Below the pieces are notes generated by a model. It was not told the origin of the DNA and searched no databases. It saw only the letters and a list, made by a program, of their open reading frames with translations. A stretch of 41,520 bases of DNA, from assembly GCA_025094145.1 (NCBI GenBank), contig JALLLS010000022.1:422501-464020 (forward strand). The letters run 5' to 3'. Positions 1 through 9,996 of the stretch are shown here, in pieces (position 1 is the first letter of the stretch; each line of letters opens with the position of its first letter). A program made the position numbers and the translations under genes. The stretch is from Spinellus fusiger (lineage: Eukaryota > Mucoromycota > Mucoromycetes > Mucorales > Phycomycetaceae).

Positions 1-341
1 GGTTACGAACGTGCCAAGCGTGCCCAGAACCCCAACACCTCCTTGATCCAAGTGGAGGGTGTCAAGACCACCAAGGATGCTCAGTTCTACCTTGGCAAGC
101 GCATTGCCTACGTCTACCGTGCTCAGCGTGAGGTCAATGGCTCCAAGGTCCGTGTGATCTGGGGTCGTATTGCCCGCACCCATGGTTCCAACGGTGTTGT
201 TAAGGCCCGTTTCCGCAAGAACTTGCCTCCCAAGGTGTTTGGTGCCAGTGTCCGCATCGTAAGTGTTGGGTGGTAGTGTTAGTGACTGACTGACTGACTG
301 ACTGTCTTTTGTTATAGATGTTGTACCCCTCCAACATCTAA
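1..341 (+). CDS. RPL33: 60S ribosomal protein eL33 (RPL35A/Rpl33), 5' end outside window
   Basis: A structural protein of the large cytosolic ribosomal subunit. The reading frame is open from base 1 and encodes the family body: the TSLIQVEGV start, the [10 protein letters not shown] segment, the [10 protein letters not shown] segment and the GASVRI end. An intron at 259-317 (GTAAGT...ATAG) separates it from a final exon coding MLYPSNI and a TAA at 339-341, which is the usual eL33 carboxyl terminus. The intron contains a short TGAC tandem run. About 14 N-terminal residues and any upstream exons lie before the window. An AATAATAAA-type poly(A) signal follows at about 345-358. Identification is firm; only the 5' structure is unknown. 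Confidence 0.96.
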
Positions 342-685
342 ACTATAATAATAATAAAGCACTTCTTGTTCAATGCCTACTCTAAATATACATCTTCTCT
401 TTGTGCATCTGTGTGTGTGTGTGTGTATCTCTGCTTACCAACAGGGTGACGTAAAAGGTATCTCCATTATGTCATGTGATGTCCTTGCCATCTGCTATCA
501 AATGATCTCTTCAAGAAGGACGGTTCCTCCCCACAAGCACTTTTCTGCTGTCTGTTGCAAGTGCAAGGAGAATTGAGTCCCCGACCTGCCCCACTCTACT
601 CTACTACACACATCCACCTCACACCACACCCATTGAAACACCGCCATTATTTATTGGGCTTTTCTTTTCTATTCAGTGTCATCCT
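342..685. other. Intergenic region, no gene recognised
   Basis: The region holds the eL33 3' flank, a (TG)n microsatellite at about 408-427 and a pyrimidine-rich stretch before the SLC35F6-like gene. An open stretch at about 445-576 ends in a Cys/Lys-rich tail and is preceded by a CAG that could be a splice acceptor, but it resembles no family I recognise. I do not call it a gene. Confidence 0.5.
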
Positions 686-2161
686 ATGGCTTTCTCTACT
701 TTTTTACTAATACTCGGTCTTCTTGTGTCTGGTAAATTTGGCGTGTGTTTTTTTGTGTTTTTGTGTTTTTGTGTTTGTGTTGGTGTCTATAGCAAGACTC
801 ATTCTCCTTGCGTTGAACTCCTTGTAGGCGTGTGCATACCTCTTCTCCTTACCTTCCAGAACCACCAAACAGTCCACCAGGATGACGAGCCGCCACGCCT
901 CTTCTACCAGCCCCTGCTACAGACAGTCATGATCTTCATGGGAGAGATTGTGTGCATTCTACTGATCCATCTCTTGACCAAGACCCACCTGTTCCGTAGC
1001 AAGCCCATGTTTGAGACAGTCCAGCCCCAGCAGGAAGCGTCTTTGGAGGATCGTTCGTTTCAGCCCCTTACCTCTTGGTCCACGCTGACCTTTCTTCTTC
1101 CCAGTGTGTGTGACTTGGCCGCAACCACGGTGAGTGAGGAGTCTCACTGTGTATTCATCTTGGAAGATGTCTTTTATATGTGTGTATTCATCCTCTTTTC
1201 TTTTTTTCTTTTTCTCTCTTTTTTTCTCTTTCTTTCTCCTATCTTCTTTGTCGGTTGGGTTGCTGTTTATTTTATTGGGCCATTGTGTCGGGGGATGGAT
1301 AGCTGACCAATCTCGGTCTCCTCTACTCTACGCCCTCGGTCTTCCAAATGGTCAGAAGCAGCATTGTTGGGCTCTCCGCCATCTCCAGTGCCCTGTTCCT
1401 CTCACGCCGCTTCCTGCGCCACGAATGGGCAGCAGTGGCTGTTCTCCTCACAGGCACAGCACTGATCGCCTGGTCCAGTGCACAGGTGTCCTGGGAGGGG
1501 CCGCTGTGTCTGCTCGCAGGCCAGGTGTTTGTCGCAGGCCAGTTTGTGCTGGAGGAGCATCTCATGGAAAAGCACAACCTGCATCCTGTGCGTGCCATGG
1601 GGATTGAAGGCGTGTTTGGCAGTGGCCTGATTGTGGTGACGCTCCTTGTGGCCGGTGGATGGGGCAATGCCTCCTCTGCTTATGCCGGTGGGATCTTTGA
1701 CATAACAACAGGTTACCAGGACTTGGTGTCGCATCCTCATCTGTGGCTGTCTGCGGTGGTGCTGTCGTTGGTGGTGGCTGTGTTTAATTTCTTTGGGTTG
1801 GCTGTGGGTGCGTCTGTGGGTGTGCCTGGCCGCAGCACCATTGATATGCTTAGGTAAGTCTGTCTGGAAAAGAAGAAAAAAAAGGTGAAAGGTGAAAAAG
1901 AAGAAAAAAAGGGATCATAAAGAGGAAGAAAAGGAATCTGTCTCGGGAAAGACAGTCACTGTGACAGCCCACGAACTAAAAACAACTCCTAGAATCATTG
2001 TCATCTGGGGAGTGGCCATCTACCTTGGCTGGGATGCATTCCATTGGCTAGAGTTGGGTGGGTTTGTGCTCTTGGGACTGGGCACGTTTGTCTTTAATGG
2101 AGTCCTTGCCTTTGCTAAGCATGGCAGTGAGGCAGGCGAATCCGCACCTCTTCTTGTTTAA
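686..2161 (+). CDS. SLC35F6-like drug/metabolite-transporter superfamily membrane protein
   Basis: A polytopic membrane protein of the EamA/SLC35 type. Recognisable family blocks, in order: a hydrophobic N terminus; YQPLLQTVMIFMGE; LPSVCDLAATT joined to LTNLGLLYSTPSVFQMVRSS; a VLEEHLM-KHNLHPVRAMGIEG stretch; and a last exon reading IVIWGVAIYLGWDAFHWLEL, ending at TAA 2159-2161. Supported introns are 1130-1302 (GTGAGT...ATAG) and 1854-1992 (GTAAGT...CTAG), both phase-consistent and both placed where the human SLC35F6 alignment expects continuity. The N-terminal exons are not settled. Introns at 732-792 and 824-859 look natural but leave the frame one base off at 860. The human relative is reported in lysosomes and mitochondria; the substrate here is unknown. 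Confidence 0.85.
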
Positions 2162-2535
2162 GCAAGTCACATGAGATCAGAAGAGCACGACTGCTGTAGC
2201 AAGAAGAAGAAGTCACTCTTTCTCATTGGACCATGACACAGTATCCATTATGGGGCTTGTTATTAAGACACCCTCCAACTTAATCACTATTATCTCTTGT
2301 TACACGAATCCATTCCAAGCACTCAATGGCAGATGTCTTTTATTGGTGTTGTTATGTTGCTATGTTGTTGTGTTGCTATGTTGTTGCTATGTTGCTATTC
2401 TCCTCCTACTAGCATAGAAGAAGAAATAGGCTTATCAGAGGGAACATTGTTGATCTATGGAAAGGGCATGGACACGTCTCTCTTATTTTATTATTTTATT
2501 TGCTCTTCTTCCTTCCTTCTTCCTTCTTCTTCCCT
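2162..2535. other. Convergent 3' flanks with simple repeats
   Basis: This region between the convergent SLC35F6-like and PEHE-like genes holds a TGTTGCTATGTTG-type tandem run at about 2344-2398 and a CTT/CCTT-rich stretch at about 2503-2535. No coding sequence is supported. Confidence 0.55.
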
Positions 2536-3614
2536 TCACAGGTGCCTTCTTATTGGATGAATGATCCTGTCATGGATAATGTCGCCATACTCTTTCAAAG
2601 GCAGAACAAACTCACTTCTTCGCATCATTGGCAACTTGTGACCAAACGCACTCATGTGGCGCTGGCTGCGTCGAGACGAAAACGAAGACCCAGAAGAGGG
2701 GGGCCGTGTTCCTACAGGCACATAAAAGGCATCAAACTCTTCTGCTGGCTTGGGCTTGGGAGGACGTGGGGTGTCGACACTCGGCAGAAGAGGCTCCTCC
2801 TTCTTGGGCTTGGGCTTGGGCTTGGGGACGCGTGGATGACGTAGACCGAGCATTTCGTAGCGTCGGAGGGTGTCTTCTGCCTCTTCCAGCATACAGTCGT
2901 GAAGGGCCTCCAAGTCAAGGGCCTCCTCGCGGTGTCTGAGAGAAGAGACAATGGTCAGCAGGGTGCTTCTGTCCAGACTCTTGATGCGAGTCACCATCTG
3001 CTCTTGTTGCAGGAGCTCATGCTGCAGTCGTTCCTTTTCTCTGTTCTTTTGTTTCTTCTCCTCTCTCTCGTGTTTGAGGTGGCGTTTGAGGTAGTAGGCG
3101 TCACTGATGGGGACTATGGGCAGCTGATAAACACAAGAGAGGAAAGAAAGAAAGAAAGAGAGAGAGAGTGTGTGTATGAATGAGAGAGAAGAGAAGAGAA
3201 GAAGAAGAGAGATGAGCTTAGTTCCTCCCCCTGGTCAGAGGACTGCATTACTTCTCTAGCAGGCAGCCGACGACGACTTCGCTTGGGCAGGTCTCTTAAG
3301 CCATACCGTGGCAGTGTGGTGATGGGGGTTTCTGTGGGTGTGCCTGTGGGTGTGCCTGTGGGTGTGGGTGTGGGTGTGGGTGTGGGTGGGTGGAAGGTGT
3401 AGTCGTCGGGCACAGGAGACGGCTGGAGGAGGGTCAGCACCACTCTGCCGTCCAGGACTGCTTCTTTGGACCTGTTAGCTTGGCGTGCAAGGGCTGCCTT
3501 GACAGTCTCTGTAAGTACATGGTGACGTGCAGGAAGGGCTCGTTTGTGGGTGGTGGATGAGTCAAGGGGAAGCGGAGGCATTTTTTTCCTTTTCTTTCTT
3601 CCTATTTTGAACAT
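2536..3614 (-). CDS. Basic protein with PEHE-like motif (possible MSL1/NSL1-type chromatin protein)
   Basis: Two exons on the minus strand, 3614-3252 and 3123-2536, joined in phase 0 by an intron at 3251-3124 (GTAATG...ATCAG); about 316 residues. The start could be the ATG at 3614 or an in-frame ATG 11 codons later (MPPLPLD). Exon 1 carries a Thr-Pro/Gly-Thr-Pro repeat encoded by a GTGGGTGTG tract and a basic segment, KRSRRRLPARE. Exon 2 opens with SDAYYLKRHLKHEREEKKQK, which resembles the D-x-x-Y-x-x-R-H-x-x-x-E-x-E-E-K core of the PEHE domain in MSL1/KANSL1 acetyltransferase-complex scaffolds. A charged helix and a PKPKPKPKK tail follow. The gene structure is well supported. The family assignment rests on motif recall and is moderate. 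It faces the RRM gene across a shared upstream region. Confidence 0.6.
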
Positions 3615-4207
3615 AGCCTAGAGAAGGGAAAGAAACAAATAGAAAAAGAAAAGAAAAAGAAAAGAAAGGAAAAAAAAGGTGGGGGGAGGGGAGGGAGGAG
3701 TGTCCTAAGCCACGACACACTTTTTGCATGAATCAGCACGTGCCTCCTTTGGGTTGTCACTGATGGACTGTTCACAGGGGGGGTCTTTAATTCTTACTGG
3801 ATTTGCACCAAGAAAGAGAGAGAGAAAAGGCGATTAATCACAGGCACTGTAAAATGGGAAAGCAGTGACAGAATATGCCAAAGAGAGAAAGAGAAAGAAG
3901 GAAAGAGAACCATTAAATACAGGTACTGCGGCAGAAGCAGGCTGAATTTCTTATATTTTCTCTTTTCTGTCTTTTGTCTTCCACCCACCCCCACCTTTAT
4001 AGAGAAAGAAAGAGAAAGAAAGCGTGTTGGAATCCTTTCTTAGTCACTAGTAGTCGTTTAATTAATAGCAGCAGTAATAGCAGCAGTAATAGCAGCAATA
4101 CCACCGCCACCACCGCCACCACCACCACCACCACCTGTCAGTCTACTTTTGAAATTTAGATTATAGTTCTTTCTCCAAACTCCCCTTCTCTATTTGTCCA
4201 CATTATA
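3615..4207. promoter_or_regulatory. Shared upstream region of divergent genes, low complexity
   Basis: This is a 590-bp spacer between the start of the minus-strand PEHE-like gene and the ATG of the RRM gene, so it must hold both promoters. It contains purine-rich GAAA/AAAGA tracts (3628-3700, 3815-3910, 4003-4022), AGCAGTAAT repeats at about 4066-4100 and a CCACCGCCACCACC run at 4101-4135. I see no clear TATA box. Confidence 0.4.
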
Positions 4208-6744
4208 ATGACAGAGAGTCATTTAGAAAACAGCCCTGAGTCTCTCATCACTCGTACTACAAAGGAAGGGAGTGCAGCAGATCAGACACAAGAGAACACT
4301 CCTCCCTCTGTTTCTACCAACAAGAAGCCTGACAAGAAGCCTGTGGTGTCTGCAGCCAACATCAAGGCAGCCCAGCCATGGTCCTCTGCAAAGTCCAGTC
4401 TAGCCCACCCACCCATAAGAAAGGGCAAGGAGCACACTCCAGTGCAAGAAAGAGAAGTGCCTGAGGACAATGAGAGCAGGGACAAGGACAAGGACAATGA
4501 GAGCAGGGACAATGAGAACAGGGACAATAGCAAGACACAGCCCTTCTCTCCTCCCACTCCAAGACATCTCCACCAAGACACAGAAGCCACAGATGAAAGA
4601 AGAGGCGATCCTGCTGCCTGCATCTTTGTTGCAAGGTAATGGGACTGTGCACCCTCATGTCTTGCTATGACTGATGCCTTGGATTCACAGCCTCACAAAG
4701 GAGAAGAACGATGAAGAACTCAATCTCTCTGTCTCCAATCACTTTATACGGTGGGGACATCTCCACAGTGTCAAAGTACTCAAGGACTGGATGGGAAGAC
4801 CGTATGCCTTTGTACAGTATGAAACAACAGAAGAAGCACAGTCAGCCCTACGTCATGGTCCGGGCACAATCCTCGATGGAAGAAGCATCCGATGTGAGCC
4901 TGCTCGTGTGAATCGTACACTGTGTCTTTGTTCTCTTCAAGGATTCTTCATGAAAGAGGTAGGCTTTCTTTGTTCAATTGGCCTGTCAATGGCCCATGCA
5001 CTGACGCCTGAACCCTGGACAGCAGCATATCAGGTCAGAAGCAGAGGCCTATGGTGAAATTGAAGACATCACCATTCTTCATCCCAAAGGCAGAAACTAC
5101 TGTGCCTTTGTAAAGTACCACTACAGAGACGATGCCATCAAGGCCTTCCTGGTAAGAATCGAAGAAAAGAGAGATCCCTACCAAGCCACAAAGGATCACT
5201 GACAAGACAAGAAATGCCCTGTTAGATGCTAAGAACCTCTCCCTACACCGAGCGATGGACTGTCGAATGGGCCTCCAATCTAGACTTCTGTTCTTCAGAA
5301 ACACAATCCACCTACACCGACAAGACAAGTGTGTTTGTAGGCAATCTGGTGGAGCATGTCACTCTGAATGAGCTCAACGACCGGTTTGCTGTGTATGGCC
5401 TGATTGTCTATTCACGCATCATACGCAAACCAGTGTACCATGGCCGTAAGCGTGCGTTTGCCTTTGTCAAGTACAAGGGGGAGCAGGAGGCCACCCATGC
5501 CATTGAACAGGAGGCAAGTGTGGTTTCTTATTGGCAGTCGTCACAGGACTCACTCTGGAAAGGACTCTGTGGACCGATAGAATGGTGTGCATTGGTACCA
5601 TCGGCCCTTGAGAGTAGCCTACCGTGACCATTATGACTTTTACCATGGCAGAGGGGAGTCAGCTGGTGAGCGTCCTCATCCGCCTGGCATGGGGCTGCCT
5701 GCCTCTGTCATTGGCTATCTTCCTATGCCTTTATCAGATACAGGGACACCCCAGGGGCACCCACAGACACAAGCACAAGTACAAGCACAGTTACAGTTAC
5801 AGTTACAAGTACAAGCACAAGCACAGTTACAAGTACAAGCACAGCTACAAGTACAAGCACAGTTACACCCACAGGCACAGGCACAGGCACACCCACAGGC
5901 ACAGGCACAACCCTGCAATGCAGAGTGCTTTTACTACCCACTTGCCCTTCCCCTTCCCTTTCCTCTTCCTCCTGCAGCTCCTTGTCCTCCTGCTGTAAAT
6001 ACCACAGGCACCACAGGCATCACAGACACAAGTACAGGTACAAGTACAAGTGCTTCTACTTCTGCTTCTACCCCTGCTGCTGCTGCTGCTGCTGCCACTG
6101 CACCACCAGAAACAGCTTCCTCTTCTTCATTGGAGAGTGGGACAGAGAGTGCCGTGGTCAGCACCTCCCACCCTGCTGCTACTCCACTCGAGGCAAGACC
6201 CCACAAGGGACCCTCCACACTCCATGCACCAGCACTGTACCACGACGGATACACACTGGTAAGCACCAGAAGAAGAAAACACCGACTCATCCACACTGCC
6301 CAGGTGAATGACGTCCAGACAAGCCATTGTCTCACAGTGACGACAAAAGGCAGAGGTAATCTCTTATTTAATTTTCTTGTTCATGTCTGTCCCTGTGACA
6401 TTCTGTGTTCTATGAGCCTCCATCATGCACTGACTTGACTGATTTGATTTGATGGGATTTGATTTGATGGGATTTGATTTGATGAATGGATTGTAGACCT
6501 ACCTAACAAGGCATTTTACACTCCACCTCCCTGTGACTATCCACTTCCATACTATCCGCTTCCTTATTATCCAATGACACGCGATCCCCTTTCCTTGGGT
6601 TACTATGACACTTGTTATGGCTCTGTTTACTATGTCTATCCTGTGCCTTCTTACAACTACACCACTGGCTACAAGCAGCCCCCGTTTCCACCGTACGATG
6701 AGGCCAAGGAGAGTATCAAGGAGCCGCCTGTCTCCTCCCCATGA
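4208..6744 (+). CDS. Three-RRM RNA-binding protein (Mug28-like organisation)
   Basis: Six exons, all phase-consistent: 4208-4635, 4691-4958, 5026-5151, 5226-5513, 5581-6355 and 6497-6744; 710 residues. After a disordered N terminus with a DNESRD repeat, RRM1 starts at about residue 138 with RNP2 CIFVASL and has RNP1 RPYAFVQY. RRM2 has a diverged RNP2 (LCLCSL) and RNP1 NYCAFVKY. RRM3 has SVFVGNL and RAFAFVKY. A long Gln/Ala, Thr/Ser and Pro/Tyr-rich tail follows. The order and motifs recall fungal Mug28-type proteins, which act in meiotic or post-transcriptional control; the role here is inferred. Intron 5514-5580 is GC-AG (donor GAG|GCAAGT). A further optional 45-nt intron at about 6260-6304 cannot be excluded. 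Confidence 0.88.
5759..5916 (+). repeat. Coding minisatellite encoding Gln/Ala/Val/Leu tract
   Basis: Hexamer-based units of the type CACAAGTACAAG, CACAGTTACAGT and CACAGGCACAGG are repeated in frame in exon 5 of the RRM gene. They encode a QAQVQAQLQL-type low-complexity tract. Other frames of the same DNA give spurious open stretches. Confidence 0.85.
6433..6487 (+). repeat. Short tandem repeat TGATTTGATGGGATT in last RRM-gene intron
   Basis: Three to four copies of a roughly 15-18 bp unit built from TGATTTGAT/GGGATT lie in the intron before the final exon of the RRM gene, close to the ATTGTAG acceptor. It is likely slippage DNA. Confidence 0.7.
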
Positions 6745-7221
6745 AGGTGTCTTGATTTTATAGTGCATCTATCTTTCATTGCCTATCTTTGCTCAGTTAT
6801 TCCCTTTGCTTCTCCACCCATTCTATAAGTATTGAATTTGTATGTGATAATTGGTGTGATAATTGGTGTGATAAGTATTGAGTCGGTATATATTAAGTAC
6901 ATGACAAGTACATGATAAGTACATGACAAGTACATGACATGGATTGATCTACCCATCCATCCCATAGGAAAAAAAAAAAAGAAAAAAGACAGTCCCATGT
7001 GTCTCGTGTCCCCCGTGTCGTTGGCCATGGTCCACGTGCCTTGAATGTGGGGAAACACATCCCTCTCAAAAATAATAATTAAAGGCGGAGATCCTGCAGT
7101 GCAAGAATAAAGAGACCTTTTCTTTCTTCTTTTCCTTCTTCTTTTCCTTTTACCAATAAAGGGTGTCCTCTCTTCATTTCGTACATTTCATATAAATATA
7201 TATATAAATACATACATATAA

Positions 7222-7258
<37 letters not shown>

Positions 7259-7398
7259 TTAGTATACATCCATATTTGTAACTTCCTCTGTTTCTCTGTT
7301 CCCCCTTATTTCCTTCTATTTTTACCCTTTACTTTTTTTTCTTCCTTTTGCCTCCTGTTTCCTTTTTTAATAGAGAGTCCTCTATTGATCTGCCTCCA
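6745..7398. other. Intergenic region with TA-rich microsatellites
   Basis: It contains the 3' flank of the RRM gene, direct repeats GTGATAATTG (6844-6873) and AAGTACATGA (about 6896-6939), an A tract at 6967-6979 and a TATA/TACATA microsatellite at about 7191-7262. A CCTTTTTTAATAG at about 7361-7373 could be a splice acceptor, so the next gene may have an upstream exon here. I could not identify one. Confidence 0.5.
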
Positions 7399-8583
7399 AT
7401 GACTCCACATCCACTAAAGAACTGTCCACTGCGCTCTATGGCCTGGCTGAATGTCCACCAAGGCATTGTTGCTTATGCCAGCCAAGAGTGGAAGAGCATG
7501 GTGGGCTACGATCCAACCCATCTGCCACTGTGCACTGTATGGCAAGAGATCCAACCTACCCACGTCACTCTTCTCCACCCCACCACACAGACCCTTCTCC
7601 ACCTGCACCTGTGTTTCCATCCCACTGACCTTACTACCACCACCATTGTCTGTTCCAATGTCACCTCCTTATACCAACTCGCCACTGTATATCCTCTTCT
7701 TTCTTCCCATGGCTCCTATGGTTCCCATGGTTTATATGACTCGTATGGTTCCCATGGTTCCTATGAATCGTATGGCTCCTATGATTCCTATGATTCCTAT
7801 GAATCTTCTGTCTACACTACCCCACCTACAATGACTATTCTTCGGTTGACCTGTTATGGTACGATTGAGGCACAGTACGACCCTACGACCCACTACCATG
7901 CTAGTGTGGGCATTCCTCTGATGCGCTATGTCCATTGTGATGATCTGCAGTCCCTGTGTGGGCATCTGAGTGCAGCCCAACACACAGCCCAACACACAGC
8001 CACCCCCATGGCCTTCATCACACCTATTCCTGTCTCGCCTACAGCAGCAACCTTCATAACCACCCCTCACTCCTTCTCCATCCGATGTGACTTTGACCAC
8101 CGTACAGGCTCTCAGTATGATTGGTTCCACTTTACTGTCCTACAAGTGGCAGATGAATTCCTGTGCATCATCCGACCCGCTGCTATTGCCCGTGACTCTT
8201 CTCCATGTAACACGCCCGCTTTTACACCTCCTTTGGTAGGCTCCCTGTGTCACGTGTTCTGGCAGTGCTTGGAGACACGGGTGACACAAGTAGCCCATGG
8301 TCTTGCCTCTGTTCTCATGGCAACGGTGGAGAATGTGATGGCAGTAGGAAGAAAGACAGAGACAGAAAAGGAGTCTAGTCTTTTATGGAAAGAGAAGACA
8401 GTGTATGGCCTTGTGAAGGAGATCAAGGGACGGCCGGAGATGGAAGCTGTGTGGAAGGCGGCGGTGTGGACTGGGCTTGTTAAGAAGAGTACACAGCAGG
8501 CCTTTGAGCAGTGCCTTGATCAAGGAGCAGCGTGGTTGGTGACGAAATCACAGGCAGAGAGGGTGTATGATGCTACTGTTTAA
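7399..8583 (+). CDS. Protein with PAS-like segments, unrecognised function
   Basis: The reading frame is open from before 7399 to TAA 8581-8583. I take the first in-frame ATG (7399, MTPHPLKN), but the frame continues upstream to a possible acceptor at about 7373, so an upstream exon is possible. An N-terminal block (WLNVHQGIVAYASQEWKSMV then GYDPTHLP) and a central block (GIPLMRYVHCDDLQSLC followed by FSIRCDFDHRTG and WFHFTVLQ) follow the order of two PAS folds: the D-D-L pair after a P-L-M-R-Y-V-H motif and the final beta strands. A Ser/Tyr/Gly/His tandem tract separates them. The C terminus is a helical region without motifs I recognise. PAS modules usually sense light, redox state or ligands, and no effector domain is visible. 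The PAS call is inferential. Confidence 0.65.
   Translation: MTPHPLKNCPLRSMAWLNVHQGIVAYASQEWKSMVGYDPTHLPLCTVWQEIQPTHVTLLHPTTQTLLHLHLCFHPTDLTTTTIVCSNVTSLYQLATVYPLLSSHGSYGSHGLYDSYGSHGSYESYGSYDSYDSYESSVYTTPPTMTILRLTCYGTIEAQYDPTTHYHASVGIPLMRYVHCDDLQSLCGHLSAAQHTAQHTATPMAFITPIPVSPTAATFITTPHSFSIRCDFDHRTGSQYDWFHFTVLQVADEFLCIIRPAAIARDSSPCNTPAFTPPLVGSLCHVFWQCLETRVTQVAHGLASVLMATVENVMAVGRKTETEKESSLLWKEKTVYGLVKEIKGRPEMEAVWKAAVWTGLVKKSTQQAFEQCLDQGAAWLVTKSQAERVYDATV
7699..7806 (+). repeat. In-frame minisatellite encoding SHGSY/DSY units
   Basis: Repeated TCCTATGGTTCCCATGG / TCCTATGATTCCTATGA-type units of 9-15 bp encode Ser-His-Gly-Ser-Tyr and Asp-Ser-Tyr repeats inside the PAS-like protein. All units are multiples of three, so length changes would keep the frame. 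Confidence 0.85.
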
Positions 8584-8747
8584 TAGAGATGGAGAGAGAT
8601 GGATCAATAGATAGATAGATCAACAGATCAATAGATAGATAAAATGAAAAAAAAAAAGTGAAAGTAGTAGTACCCTTTCTTTCTTTTTTATGATTTATTT
8701 GGTACTTGTAAATAATAAAGATGTTGCTGTTGTACTTGTTGCTGTCT

Positions 8748-9996
8748 CTAGTGACGTTGGCTCGTACGCTAATAAAGAGAAGAAGAATAAATATAAAAGA
8801 CAGACCTCTTGAATAGAAAACAAGCCACTTACCATGGCGAGAAGACTAAGAAGACTCTTTCCAGAGAATGCCACCATAGCACCCAGCTATGAGAATGGTA
8901 AAAAAAACAATAATGAATTAATTAATTAATAAAAATAAAAATAAAAATAAAAATAAAAATATTCCTGTATGAATACAAGTCTGCATGAATGAAGTCTATT
9001 CTATCGTCGGCTCTAGAATCTACACCCTGCTCTATAGCCTACCTGGCGTGTGCTTGCATCTACCCATGCCACATCATCCAATCTTCTATTAAGGAATCGA
9101 AAGGTTTCTGCATGATTAGGTGTCATGTCCTGCGTCATGAAGAGTTCAGTAGCTGAGTAGATAGCAGCTAAAGAAGCACGCTTTGTATACCAGCCCATCT
9201 ATCCATCGTCATCATCACATTAGGCCACCCGTTCTCTTTTGCTGTGTCCATACTCCTACTCCATCTCAACCTACATCAGGGCTCTTGTCTCCAGCATAGA
9301 AATAGATATCATCCACCAATTCAGCCAAATGACCCAAAGACATTCCAACATTAGAGGGAAGAGCCATGATGGACAGTGCCTAAGACACACATAAGCCAAA
9401 CTATCTCCTTGGCCTGTGGGTGCAGGAACTTACTTCTGGCCACTGCTGGGCATAAGGCTTTAATAACGCCAGACGCATCATCGTCAGCATCTTTACTTTT
9501 TCATTGACAGTGTATCTATGCTCACACCCTTGTTAGAAACATGACCAAGAGAAGGAAGGAAGGAAGAAAAAGACAGTCCCCACACACTGGACTCATTACT
9601 TCTTCTCATCACTCCTCTTACCCTTCCAATTGGCCCGTGTTCTTTCTCTCTTCTGCACTAACAATAAACTGTTGGCGACACTCCTTCAAAAAGGCATCCA
9701 CCAGACTCGCTCCTCCCTTTGGAAACACACCGTGGGCTACAGAGGGATAGTTGAGGGACGCTGCTCCCAGCTGCATAGACTGAAGAGACCATCCATGTTC
9801 CTTGACATGGGGAAGTGTGGCCTTGAGAAGTGTGTTTTGGACATCCTTTCCTTCTGAACTAGAACACCAGGGTTATCTCCTTCTTTGCTGAGTGCTGCTA
9901 CACGTGTGGTTCTGCTTACGTGGAGGTACTCAGCAGTCGCTTGGTGGCTAGTGTTGGGCAAAAGAGACGAGAAGAAAGAACGCGCAAGACAGACAT
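8748..9996 (-). CDS. COQ9: COQ9, mitochondrial ubiquinone-biosynthesis lipid-binding protein
   Basis: Seven exons assembled on the minus strand, all with GT-AG junctions and matching phase: 9996-9920, 9858-9622, 9515-9434, 9379-9275, 9198-9043, 8886-8833 and 8768-8748 (ends RTSQRH, TAG); about 243 residues. Exon 1 encodes a typical mitochondrial presequence (MSVLRVLSSRLF, no acidic residues, many R/S/L). The body carries the COQ9 hallmarks: the ALPHVKEHGWSLQSM-like start helix; KPYAQQWPE followed by ALSIMALPSNV; LAELVDDIYFYAGDKSPD; and WYTKRASLAAIYSATELFMT with FRFLNRRLDD. The family has a TetR-like fold, binds lipid and presents substrate to COQ7 in the matrix. Exon 3 uses acceptor GCATAG; a nearer AG would break the frame. 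Exon 7 codes only six residues plus stop. Confidence 0.93.
8931..8960. repeat. (AAAAT)n simple repeat in COQ9 intron
   Basis: Five to six copies of AAAAT lie inside the sixth COQ9 intron (9042-8887), next to an AATTAATTAATTAATA run. Simple slippage DNA. Confidence 0.75.

Noticed and set aside
686..1306. Single 206-codon reading frame as the protein
   Set aside because: It reads through clear GT-AG introns with T-rich low-complexity sequence; the spliced version matches SLC35F6.
2628..2939. Plus-strand frame opposite the PEHE-like gene
   Set aside because: Trp/Ala/Gly repeat is the complement of the Lys-Pro-Lys-Pro coding tract on the minus strand.
4282..4658. Leu/Ser- and Cys/Pro-rich minus-strand frames opposite the RRM gene start
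   Set aside because: Complement of the charged DNESRD-coding repeat; shadows.
5715..5918. Cys/Ala repeat protein on the minus strand
   Set aside because: A reading of the Gln/Ala-coding minisatellite in another frame; no independent support.
6433..6487. CRISPR-like regular repeat
   Set aside because: Short tandem repeat without unique spacers, in an intron of a eukaryotic gene.
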